Shown in pieces: positions 34,723-42,569 of a stretch of DNA of 47,555 nt. Each line of letters opens with the position of its first letter. Positions within the stretch are counted from its first letter, which is position 1. The notes beneath the pieces were generated by a model. The model made no database searches. It was given only the letters and a program-made list of their open reading frames with translations, and was not told the DNA's origin. Origin of the DNA: Verrucomicrobiota bacterium (GTDB lineage: Bacteria > Verrucomicrobiota > Verrucomicrobiia > Chthoniobacterales > UBA10450); the NCBI GenBank assembly GCA_003218945.1, contig QHPE01000168.1:5111-52665 (forward strand), read 5' to 3'. The translations under genes were made by a program, and so were the position numbers.

Positions 34723-36252
34723 CTAATACGATTTCGCCCAAATCACCCGGCGAGCGCTCGGTTCACCAGTGAAAATGCATTGCCCAGGCTCCGCCGAATC
34801 ATCCACAGGAATGACGCGAATCGTCACTTTGAGATCATTCTTTATCTGTTCTTCGACTTCGCGCGATCCGTTCCAGTGCGCGAGCGCAAAACCACCGTGG
34901 ATTTCCGGCTTCGCAGAATTTTTCGGCGTGAAGAAATCGTAGAAATCCTTCTTCGAACTGATCACCTGCGTGTTCGCGTCGCGGAAGTTTTTCGCGCGCG
35001 CATGGAGGGAATCCTGAATCGAGGCCAGAATTTCCGGAGCACGCGCAGCGAATTCGTCTATTTTCATCGACTCTTTCGCCTTCACTGGCTGATCGCGCCG
35101 GCTGACTGCGGCCGAATTTTTTTCAAGATCGCGCGGACCGATCTCGAGACGCAACGGTACTCCCTTCTTAATCCACTCCCAATTCTTAACACCCCCGCCC
35201 AGATCGCGCCGATCGACTTCTACTTCAAGCGGTGCATCGGCAAAGCGCTTTCCGCGCAATTCAAGCGCGAGCGCATCACATGCTTCCAAAACTTTGACGC
35301 GTGTATCTTCCTTCGGGGTAATCGGCAAAATCACAATTTGTGTTGGCGCGATTCGCGGCGGCAAAACCAAACCGTCGTCATCGCTGTGCATCATGACGAC
35401 GGTTCCCACCATTCGCGTGGTCATACCCCAGCTCGTAGTCCAGCCAAACTCCTGTTTCCCTTCGCGGTTTTGAAACTGAATACCGCTCGCTTTGGCAAAG
35501 TTTTGTCCCAGGAAATGCGAAGTGCCGGCCTGAATGGCTTTCCGGTCCTGCACCATCGCTTCGAGCGTCAGGGTCTGGACCGCGCCGGGGAACTTTTCGC
35601 TTTCGGATTTCGTTCCGGTGAAGACCGGAAGGGCGAGATGTTCGCGGGCGAAACGTTCATAGATTCCGAGAATCAAAGTCGCCTCCGCGCGGGCCTGCTC
35701 TTCGGTTTCGTGAACGGTGTGGCCCTCCTGCCACAGAAATTCGGTCGTGCGCAAAAACAAACGCGGCCGCATTTCCCATCGCACAACGTTGGCCCACTGA
35801 TTTAGAAGGATCGGGAGGTCGCGGTACGACTGAACCCATTTCGCGTAACTGGCGCCAATGATAGTCTCTGAAGTCGGCCGAACGACGAGGGGCTCGCTCA
35901 GCGGACTGCCGGGTTTTAATCTTCCATCTGCCTCGAGTTCCAGTCGCGTGTGGGTGACTACGGCGCATTCTTTGGCGAAGCCTTCTACGTGTTCGGCTTC
36001 TTTGGCGAAATAACTCAGCGGAATAAAAAGCGGGAAATAAGCGTTGCGATGGCCGGTCGCGCGAAACATTGCATCGAGCTGGCGCTGCATGTTTTCCCAG
36101 ATCCCATAGCCCCACGGACGAATCACCATACAACCGCGCACGTCCGAGGGTTCAGCCAATTCGGCTGCGCGAATCACCTGTTGATACCACTCCGGAAAAT
36201 CTTCGTCCCGCCGCGGCGAGATCGCAGTCTTTGTGGAAGCTAAAGTACTCAT
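34723..36252 (-). CDS. proS: prolyl-tRNA synthetase (archaeal/eukaryotic type)
   Basis: 509 residues from the ATG at 36252 (longer frames would swallow the promoter). Class II aaRS motifs: RPTSETIIGASYAKW, RWEMRPRLFLRTTEFLWQEG with motif 2 Arg, and GWTTSWGMTTRMVG. The C-terminal domain ends in a Tyr (VIWAKSY) as in type 3 ProRS. There is no INS editing domain. It charges tRNA-Pro. Confidence 0.93.
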   Translation of the reverse strand: MSTLASTKTAISPRRDEDFPEWYQQVIRAAELAEPSDVRGCMVIRPWGYGIWENMQRQLDAMFRATGHRNAYFPLFIPLSYFAKEAEHVEGFAKECAVVTHTRLELEADGRLKPGSPLSEPLVVRPTSETIIGASYAKWVQSYRDLPILLNQWANVVRWEMRPRLFLRTTEFLWQEGHTVHETEEQARAEATLILGIYERFAREHLALPVFTGTKSESEKFPGAVQTLTLEAMVQDRKAIQAGTSHFLGQNFAKASGIQFQNREGKQEFGWTTSWGMTTRMVGTVVMMHSDDDGLVLPPRIAPTQIVILPITPKEDTRVKVLEACDALALELRGKRFADAPLEVEVDRRDLGGGVKNWEWIKKGVPLRLEIGPRDLEKNSAAVSRRDQPVKAKESMKIDEFAARAPEILASIQDSLHARAKNFRDANTQVISSKKDFYDFFTPKNSAKPEIHGGFALAHWNGSREVEEQIKNDLKVTIRVIPVDDSAEPGQCIFTGEPSARRVIWAKSY

Positions 36253-36285
36253 TGGAAAGATCGTCGTTTCGTAGAAAGGCCCTAC

Positions 36286-36313
36286 ATTGTAGGGTGGCTC
36301 TGTCCCCAGCCAA
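36286..36313 (-). promoter_or_regulatory. sigma70 promoter of proS
   Basis: Minus-strand TTGGCT (36308-36313), 16-bp spacer, TACAAT (36286-36291). A palindrome CCCTACA-T-TGTAGGG (36280-36294) overlaps the -10 and could be an operator or an early hairpin. Confidence 0.55.
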
Positions 36314-36373
36314 GGTCTGTTTTGCGCGATATTAAGACGGGAGGAACTATCGAGGTAATCAGTCGTTGCCGGG

Positions 36374-36402
36374 TTGACATCTCCCTGCGTCACCCATACT
36401 TT
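36374..36402 (+). promoter_or_regulatory. sigma70 promoter of rplM-rpsI
   Basis: TTGACA (36374-36379), 17-bp spacer, TACTTT (36397-36402). It gives a leader of only about 10-15 bases before the rplM ATG at 36422. Confidence 0.65.
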
Positions 36403-36421
36403 TTGTGCCCTTTTCTCAAGA

Positions 36422-36850
36422 ATGAAAACCTTTTCTGCCAAGGCCACGGAAGTGTCACGCAAGTGGTGGCTCATCGACGCCGAAGACCAGGTGCTCGGTC
36501 GTGTCGCGGTCAAGGCCGCCAACCTGCTGCGCGGCAAGGAAAAGGCGATTTTCACGCCACATGTGGATACTGGAGATTTTGTGATCGTCATTAACGCGGA
36601 AAAAATCCGGCTCACCGGAAAAAAAGAGGAACAGAAAAGTTACATGAGTTTTTCCGGGTACGTCGGCGGCCACAAATCTGAGAATGTCAGGGCACGCCGC
36701 GCTCGCCATCCTGAATTGTTGGTCGAACGCGCCGTGCGAGGAATGATTCCGCACAACCGGCTTGGCCGGCATGTTTATCGGAAACTAAAAGTCTATCGCG
36801 GCGATTCGCATCCGCATGCCGCGCAACAGCCCGAAGCTATCAAATTTTAG
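36422..36850 (+). CDS. rplM: 50S ribosomal protein uL13
   Basis: 142 residues from the ATG at 36422, giving the usual [16 protein letters not shown] start region. Signature segments: [43 protein letters not shown]. First gene of the conserved rplM-rpsI pair; 12 bp to rpsI. Confidence 0.96.
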   Translation: MKTFSAKATEVSRKWWLIDAEDQVLGRVAVKAANLLRGKEKAIFTPHVDTGDFVIVINAEKIRLTGKKEEQKSYMSFSGYVGGHKSENVRARRARHPELLVERAVRGMIPHNRLGRHVYRKLKVYRGDSHPHAAQQPEAIKF

Positions 36851-36862
36851 AAGTCTGATCCT

Positions 36863-37258
36863 ATGGCACAAACTGAAGAATTCATTGCCACCGGCCGCCG
36901 CAAAACATCGGTCGCCAGCATTCGTATGATGCCCGGCAGCGGTAAAATCGACATCAACGGCCGCAGCTTCGAGGATTATTTCCCAACCGTGCCGTTGCAA
37001 AACATCGTGTTGCAACCGCTTCAAACTGCCAAGGCAGTCAATAGTTACGACCTTTCCATTCACGCGAGTGGCGGTGGTGCGATGGGACAGGCCGGTGCCG
37101 CGCAGCTCGGCATCGCGCGCGCTCTGCTTCAAGTCGATGCAAATTTGCGCGGCCCGCTCAAGGCCGAGGGCTTGCTGCGTCGCGATCCGCGCATGAAAGA
37201 GCGAAAGAAATCGGGGCAACCAGGCGCCCGGAAGCGTTTCCAGTTCTCGAAGCGTTAA
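36863..37258 (+). CDS. rpsI: 30S ribosomal protein uS9
   Basis: 131 residues: ATGRRKTSVASIRM at the start, GGGAMGQAGAAQLGIARALL in the middle, and the C-terminal RDPRMKERKKSGQPGARKRF ending FSKR, whose tail reaches the ribosomal P site. Normal length. Confidence 0.96.
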   Translation: MAQTEEFIATGRRKTSVASIRMMPGSGKIDINGRSFEDYFPTVPLQNIVLQPLQTAKAVNSYDLSIHASGGGAMGQAGAAQLGIARALLQVDANLRGPLKAEGLLRRDPRMKERKKSGQPGARKRFQFSKR

Positions 37259-37270
37259 GCGAATTCAGTA

Positions 37271-37365
37271 CCGTAGCGCCACGCCCCGTGCGCCGTTTCT
37301 GTTAGCAAAAGCTGCTTCGACCGGAGGTCGCAAGTGCCGCTCGCCGCGAGTACAGCACGCTACGG
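37271..37365. repeat. intergenic element with inverted ends after rpsI
   Basis: CCGTAGCG (37271-37278) and CGCTACGG (37358-37365) bound about 80 bp of GC-rich sequence. It lies between convergent genes and probably belongs to a dispersed repeat family. Confidence 0.5.
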
Positions 37366-38103
37366 CTTCTTTGGCGACGGCGCGCTTTGCGGCTGATTTG
37401 GCGCGGGCGGCGCTTGCGGCGCAGGCAACGCAGGATTGGCCAACATTGGCGGCACCATTGGTACGGCCATTGGTGGCGGCGTGGACGAAGTAATGGGTTT
37501 CAGCAAACGCAACTGCTGCATCGCCTCGCCCGCCCAAAAGCTCGTCCGGTATTGAGTCAGCATCGTTTCACAAATGCGACGCGCGTCATCATTCCGATTT
37601 TTCGCTTTCAAAATGTACACCTGCGAAAGCATGGCCAAGGGAGCAGCGTAACTGTGTGGATAATCCGACGCGATCTGCTGATAGATCGCCAACGCTTCAT
37701 CTACTTTCCCCATCGAGTCCAGGTTAGCTGCCATTGCTAGCTTCGCCGTGCTCAAAAGCTCATGCTTGGGATACTGCGCTATGAATTTTTCGAGCGTTTT
37801 GTTCGCCTCGGCGAATTTCCTTTCGCGCCGCTGTGCTTCCGCGAACAAGATGTATGCGTCGGCACCCGCCGATGTGTTCGCATAGCGATCGATTATCTCT
37901 TCGTACTGCTGCGCGGTATTGGCGCCCGCCAATGCGGCCGATGCAGCCGCGGCCCGGCGATCGGAATAAAACCGGTAGCCGGTAAACGCGATCACTGCGA
38001 GGAGCACGATACTCAACGCGGCGATGATCGGTTTTTTGAAACGCTCCCAGAACACACGCGTTTCAAGTGCGACGTCGCGAGACGGAGATGCGGCTATTGG
38101 CAT
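37360..38103 (-). CDS. membrane-anchored TPR protein (YfgM-like)
   Basis: About 247 residues from the ATG at 38103. One membrane helix (residues about 25-43), then TPR-like helices: AQQYEEIIDRYANTSAGADA, KFAEANKTLEKFIAQYPKHE, GKVDEALAIYQQIASDYPHS. A Pro/Ala-rich tail follows. The layout resembles YfgM/tetratricopeptide-like proteins that work with the Sec-linked periplasmic chaperone network. The exact role is not determinable. Confidence 0.72.
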   Translation of the reverse strand: MPIAASPSRDVALETRVFWERFKKPIIAALSIVLLAVIAFTGYRFYSDRRAAAASAALAGANTAQQYEEIIDRYANTSAGADAYILFAEAQRRERKFAEANKTLEKFIAQYPKHELLSTAKLAMAANLDSMGKVDEALAIYQQIASDYPHSYAAPLAMLSQVYILKAKNRNDDARRICETMLTQYRTSFWAGEAMQQLRLLKPITSSTPPPMAVPMVPPMLANPALPAPQAPPAPNQPQSAPSPKKP

Positions 38104-38325
38104 AAATGGTCGTGTACTGGCTCGGCGAAACCGGATGAGCGTGGGTGTTATGCCATGCGAAGGTTTCTCGTGCAAGCGATGGTTCGGCCTCTCCTGAAGA
38201 TGCCGATAACGGAATCGTTCAAACGCGCAAATATCCGGCGGTCAATCGGCATTTTCCCAACGCGCTGAGGAAGAACGCATTCCTGCGGCAACCTGCGCGC
38301 GCCAAATATTGCGTGCCACTGTACA

Positions 38326-38841
38326 ATGTCGTCTATGAATGCATTCTGGAACTCTTTTGAAATGTTGTTGGGCCTGGGCGTAGAGCCGAAAGATTTGACG
38401 CTTGGTCAAATTTCGCTGCGTGGCGTCATTGTCTTTCTTGTCACACTGGTCACAATGCGGCTCGGACACAAACGGTCGCTCTCGCGCAAGACTCCATTCG
38501 ACGCGGTCCTGCTTGTAATTCTTGCGGCCGTGCTTTCGCGCGCCATCAACGGTTCGGCGGCTTTTTTCGCCACGCTTGGAGGAGGCGTGGTTTTAGTGGT
38601 GCTCCACCGCCTTTTCGCGTTTCTGGCATTCTACTCCCATGGATTTGGGATCCTCGTCAAGGGCAGGCCCGATGTCATTGTGCGCGACGGACAAAGCGAT
38701 CTAGGTATGATGTGGCGCAACCACGTCTCAACGCATGATCTGGATGAGGACATGCGTCTTAGTGCACACACCGACGACGTTTCGACGATTCGAGTCGCAC
38801 GCGTGGAGCGCAGTGGCGACATCAGCTTTATCAAGAAATGA
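38326..38841 (+). CDS. DUF421 family membrane protein
   Basis: 171 residues; an ATG three codons later (38335) is an alternative start. Three membrane helices, RKTPFDAVLLVILAAVLSRA and the soluble GILVKGRPDVIVRDGQ segment are typical of DUF421 (YetF/YcaP type). Function unknown in the family. It precedes pqqA by 43 bp on the same strand. Confidence 0.82.
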   Translation: MSSMNAFWNSFEMLLGLGVEPKDLTLGQISLRGVIVFLVTLVTMRLGHKRSLSRKTPFDAVLLVILAAVLSRAINGSAAFFATLGGGVVLVVLHRLFAFLAFYSHGFGILVKGRPDVIVRDGQSDLGMMWRNHVSTHDLDEDMRLSAHTDDVSTIRVARVERSGDISFIKK

Positions 38842-38884
38842 TTTGACCTATAGACCGCACCTGACTATCAAGCCTACGGGATTT

Positions 38885-38974
38885 ATGAAACGCACGAAAA
38901 AGCGATGGATTAAACCGATGCTTAAGAGGGTGCCGATTTTTTTTGAGTGCACCTGCTACGCCGGCTCGATCTGA
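38885..38974 (+). CDS. pqqA: PQQ precursor peptide PqqA
   Basis: 29 residues, too short for most gene callers: MKRTKKRWIKPMLKRV, then PIFFECTCYAGSI. The W-x-K-P segment and the Glu-x3-Tyr pair (E21 and Y25) are the PqqA hallmarks; PqqE joins these two side chains and they become the PQQ skeleton. The two Cys between and beside them are unusual. It stands directly ahead of pqqB, as in other pqq operons. Confidence 0.85.
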   Translation: MKRTKKRWIKPMLKRVPIFFECTCYAGSI

Positions 38975-38992
38975 TCACCGCGAAAACTTCGG

Positions 38993-39806
38993 TTGATTCG
39001 CATCCGTATTCTCGGCAGCGCGGCCGGCGGTGGCTTGCCGCAATGGAATTGTGCCTGTGCTAACTGCACTGCGACCCGCACGCGCACGATTGAACCGCAA
39101 ACGCAATCGAGCATCGCGATCAGCGATGACTCAGAGGAATTTCAGGCCTGGTGGTTAATCAACGCGTCGCCTGATCTGGCCGCACAAATCGAATGCACGC
39201 CGGCATATCGCCGGCATTCTTTTGACAAATGCCGACATCGATCATGTGCTGGGTCTCTTGCTCCTGCGGCAGCAGGAGAAACCAGTGGTGGTTTACGCGG
39301 CGGATGAAACCCGATCTGCGCTTGCATGGCTTGATTGCATACTCGCCCAATTCTGTGGAATAGAATGGCGAAAGATCAACGCGGATTTTCAATCGCTGGA
39401 CGGAGGCATTACTTTTCGCGCCATCCAATTGCCGCATAGTACCGCTTTCCAATTTCGCGACAATGTGTCAGGAACAATCGCGTTGGTTGCACCGAGCGTT
39501 GCAATGGTAACTGACGAACTGCGCGATGCCATTCACAGTTCCGATGTCCTTATCTTCGACGGCACATTCTGGAGTGACGGAGAACTTGCAACCGTACGGC
39601 CCGGTGCTCGCGGCGCGCGTGCGATGAAGCATCTGCCCATCAGCGAAGGCAGCCTTGATCCGTTGCGTCAATCGCCCGCCAGCCGGAAAATTTACACGCA
39701 CATAAACAACACCAATCCAATCCTGATGCCTGGCTCTCCGGAACGCGCACAACTCAAGCAGGCCGGCATCGAGATCGCGCGCGATGGGCTGGAGATCGTC
39801 TTGTAG
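38993..39806 (+). pseudogene. pqqB: PqqB, frame broken by a small deletion
   Basis: The first frame starts at TTG 38993 with [18 protein letters not shown], the PqqB start, and runs through [12 protein letters not shown]. The remainder ([20 protein letters not shown] onward, ending ARDGLEIVL) is in another frame to 39806. PqqB normally has about 17 residues between QIE and ILLTNAD; here only about 22 bases are left, so about 29 bases are missing near 39205-39220. The octamer GCCGGCAT occurs twice at the junction. The two frames require a loss of 2 mod 3, which fits. PqqB is a metallo-beta-lactamase-fold protein of PQQ synthesis. Confidence 0.85.
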
Positions 39807-39934
39807 ATGGCGCTCTCATGTCGAGCGGAGCGCTGCAACCAAATGCAAAGCATGAGTCCAGGTTTTCAAACATCCTCTGGCCTTTTTCAGCTAGAGTCCG
39901 TCCCAATTTGATCCGAGATTGAAAGCCTGGCCTC

Positions 39935-39954
39935 GCCCCGAAAGCGTTCGGGGC
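39935..39954. repeat. hairpin and repeat arm between pqqB and pqqC
   Basis: GCCCCGAA, loop AGCG, TTCGGGGC: an 8-bp stem. It is followed at 39969-39985 by a copy of the arm CTTCGCTCAGAATGACA seen at 32732-32748. Confidence 0.6.
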
Positions 39955-40015
39955 TGCGTTACAGCCTCGCTTCGCTCAGAATGACATTACAACATAGGTT
40001 TGTAGAAATCGTTTT

Positions 40016-40792
40016 ATGACCACTCGGCTTTGGGATCGCGAAACATTTGTCGAAAAGCTGCGCGCAGTTGGCGCGCGACTTTACCACGACAAACATCCGT
40101 TTCACGTTTCGATGAATGAAGGCCTGCTTTCGCCCGATGCAGTGCGCGGTTGGGTGGCGAATCGTTTTTATTATCAAAAGAATATTCCTCTCAAAGACGC
40201 CGCGATTCTGTCTAATTGCCCCGTGCGCGAGGTGCGCCGCATCTGGATTCATCGCATTCTCGATCACGATGGATTGATTCAAGGAGGGCGGACCTCGTGC
40301 GACGCCGGGTACGGAACGCTCGCAGGAGCTCGCCCCATGAATGAAGGCGGCATCGAAACATGGCTGCTATTGGGTGAAGCATGCGGCTTATCGCGCGACA
40401 AACTAATAAGCGATCGTCATCTTCTCGCCGGAGTTCGTTTCGCAGTCGATGCGTACGTGAATTTCGCACGCACTCAGCCGTGGCCGATCGCCATCGCATC
40501 TTCACTCACCGAGCTTTTTGCGCCCGATTTGATGACCGCCCGCCTTGCGGCATTCCAAAAATTTTATCCGTGGATTGATGCTCGCGGACTCGATTATTTT
40601 CGGCGTCGCCTCACTCAGGCCCGGCGAGATTCCGACGAGGCGTTGGCAATCACGCTGGAATATTGCAATACGCCGGAGCTTCAGCGCGAAACCTTGCATG
40701 CGCTCGAGTTTAAATGCGATGTGCTCTGGTCCATGCTCGACGCAATTCACCACGCGTACGTCGGATTCGAAAAAACCGCCGTTCCTCATTAA
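40016..40792 (+). CDS. pqqC: pyrroloquinoline-quinone synthase PqqC, with a 22-residue insertion
   Basis: 258 residues; PqqC does the last oxidative ring closure to PQQ. Family segments: [80 protein letters not shown] and [13 protein letters not shown]. Canonical PqqC passes from DHDG almost directly to GGIE. Here residues 87-108 ([18 protein letters not shown]) are extra, encoded by 66 GC-rich bases at 40274-40339. The frame is kept. The insert lies in a loop between helices, so activity may survive. Confidence 0.9.
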   Translation: MTTRLWDRETFVEKLRAVGARLYHDKHPFHVSMNEGLLSPDAVRGWVANRFYYQKNIPLKDAAILSNCPVREVRRIWIHRILDHDGLIQGGRTSCDAGYGTLAGARPMNEGGIETWLLLGEACGLSRDKLISDRHLLAGVRFAVDAYVNFARTQPWPIAIASSLTELFAPDLMTARLAAFQKFYPWIDARGLDYFRRRLTQARRDSDEALAITLEYCNTPELQRETLHALEFKCDVLWSMLDAIHHAYVGFEKTAVPH

Positions 40793-40793
40793 A

Positions 40794-41078
40794 ATGCGCG
40801 CAATCACAATTTCTGGATCAGTCCAGCCACGCCTAACGAGCGGCGTCCGTTTGCAAACCGATTCCGTCACAAGCAAAAGTGTGTTGCTTTACCCCGAAGG
40901 CATCATCGAATTGAACGAAACTGCGCACGAAATTGTTTCCCGGTGTGACGGACGATCAGTAGCGGAGATCGTTCAGGCGCTCGCCAAAGAATACGACGCA
41001 GACGCCGCCGCACTCGCCAGCGATGTGCGCGAAACGCTGTTCGACCTTCATCGACGCAAGCTGATCGAATGGACATGA
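40794..41078 (+). CDS. pqqD: PqqD, peptide chaperone of PQQ synthesis
   Basis: 94 residues read from the ATG at 40794, one base after the pqqC stop. It contains VLLYPEGIIELNETAHEIVS and LAKEYDADAAALASDVRETL, the winged-helix RiPP-recognition fold of PqqD. It binds PqqA and presents it to PqqE. Normal length. Confidence 0.92.
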   Translation: MRAITISGSVQPRLTSGVRLQTDSVTSKSVLLYPEGIIELNETAHEIVSRCDGRSVAEIVQALAKEYDADAAALASDVRETLFDLHRRKLIEWT

Positions 41079-41086
41079 ACGCACCC

Positions 41087-41165
41087 GTTGTAGCCGGGAT
41101 CGATGATCCCGGCAAAACGAATCATCCCTCGAACCGGCATCATCCCGCGGCGGCTGGACTACAAC
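41087..41165. repeat. 79-bp palindromic element between pqqD and pqqE
   Basis: The outer arms GTTGTAG (41087) and CTACAAC (41159-41165) are inverted, and an inner perfect hairpin GCCGGGATC-GAT-GATCCCGGC lies at 41093-41113. It sits 8 bp before the pqqE start and may affect pqqE expression. Confidence 0.75.
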
Positions 41166-41172
41166 AACTGGC

Positions 41173-42366
41173 ATGAGGATCCCTCGCCCATACGCGCTGC
41201 TCGCAGAGATCACATATCGCTGTCCACTGCACTGCCCGTACTGCTCAAACCCGACACACTATTGTGGGGCAACCGCATCGGTTGCCGATCCAGAAGCTGA
41301 CGGACGGAGCGCCGACCCTACAACTGCTTTGAGCACAACGCGCGCCATAGCAGAAAAGGGCGAACTTAGCGCCGAAGAATGGAAACGCGTGATCCGTGAA
41401 GCCGCCGCCCTCGGTGTATTGCAAATCGGTTTCTCCGGGGGCGAGCCGCTCGCCCGCCGCGATCTCGAAGAACTGGTCCGCTTCGCACGCGAGGCAAACC
41501 TTTACACAAATGTCATCACCAGTGGCATTGGCCTCGATGGCAATCGAGTGCGCGCGTTGCGCAGCGCTGGATTAGATTCGATTCAACTGAGTTTTCAGTC
41601 GGATGAATCAAGCCTGGCGGACGAAATCGCCGGCGCTTCCGCGCATCGACGCAAGCTCGATGTGGCGGCAAAGATTCGCGACGCAGGAATCCCGCTCAGT
41701 CTAAACTTTGTCATTCATCGGCGAAATATCGATCGCCTCCGGCGGATCATTGAACTCGCGGAGAGCCTCGGGGCACAGAGAGTGGAGCTGGCCAACGTGC
41801 AGTTTTATGGCTGGGCATTTTTAAATCGTGCCGCACTGCTTCCGACGCGGGAACAAGTTATTCGCGCAAGAGAAATTGCCGCGGCAGCCAAAGCGCGGCT
41901 CGCGGGCACGATCGACATTTTTTATGTGCTGCCGGATTATTACGAGACCCGCCCCAAACCGTGTCTCAACGGCTGGGGTCAGCGTTATCTGACCGTAAAT
42001 CCGATCGGCGATGTGCTCCCCTGCCCGACTGCCTCCTCGGCGATTCCCTATTTGCGTTTCGAAAATGTCCGAACACGCAGTCTCGATTGGATTTGGCAGG
42101 AATCAGAAAGCTTCAACCGCTTTCGCGGAACAGAATGGATGCCGGAACCGTGCCGGAGTTGTCCGCAAAAAGAAATCGATTTCGGCGGCTGCCGTTGTCA
42201 GGCTGCGTTGCTCACCGGAAACGCCGCGAATACCGATCCGGTCTGCGAATTTTCCCCAAATCGGGCACTGGTGGACGCAGTGTTGCGAGAAATCAATTCG
42301 TCGAGCGATCACGTGCGCGATTGGATTTATCGAGTCAATCCAAACGTGAAATCCTCGGTTGCGTGA
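41173..42366 (+). CDS. pqqE: PqqE, radical SAM enzyme joining Glu and Tyr of PqqA, with an in-frame insertion
   Basis: 397 residues. The radical SAM cluster motif CPLHCPYC gives C17, C21 and C24. IGFSGGEPLARRDL, YTNVITSGIGL, VELANVQFYGWAFLNRAALL and the C-terminal CRSCPQKEIDFGGCRCQA (SPASM clusters) are textbook PqqE. Between NPTHYC and ELSAEEW the family has only a few residues; here residues about 31-61 are extra. The DNA of this insert carries a perfect hairpin and a 13-mer shared with an intergenic repeat. The insert lies just after the cluster loop, so an effect on activity is possible. Confidence 0.92.
   Translation: MRIPRPYALLAEITYRCPLHCPYCSNPTHYCGATASVADPEADGRSADPTTALSTTRAIAEKGELSAEEWKRVIREAAALGVLQIGFSGGEPLARRDLEELVRFAREANLYTNVITSGIGLDGNRVRALRSAGLDSIQLSFQSDESSLADEIAGASAHRRKLDVAAKIRDAGIPLSLNFVIHRRNIDRLRRIIELAESLGAQRVELANVQFYGWAFLNRAALLPTREQVIRAREIAAAAKARLAGTIDIFYVLPDYYETRPKPCLNGWGQRYLTVNPIGDVLPCPTASSAIPYLRFENVRTRSLDWIWQESESFNRFRGTEWMPEPCRSCPQKEIDFGGCRCQAALLTGNAANTDPVCEFSPNRALVDAVLREINSSSDHVRDWIYRVNPNVKSSVA
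41268..41286. repeat. perfect hairpin within the pqqE insertion
   Basis: GGCAACCG, loop CAT, CGGTTGCC. It is part of the extra in-frame DNA; GCGCCGACCCTAC at 41309-41321 in the same insert recurs at 47010-47022. Confidence 0.75.
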
Positions 42367-42569
42367 AAATAGGTCAACATCGCCGCAGCTTCTGGGGAGC
42401 ACAGGCTGCAAACTCGAAGTTGGCGGCGGCGCTGCCGGCAACATCGTCGGCAGAGTAATTTCGGATGATTCCAATGTCCCCATCTCGGCAAGCTGCCAAG
42501 GTTTGCAGGCTAGCGCCTGCGCTCTCCAGAATCGTTTCCGCCCGTTCGTTCTAACGACTGCTTTTTGCT

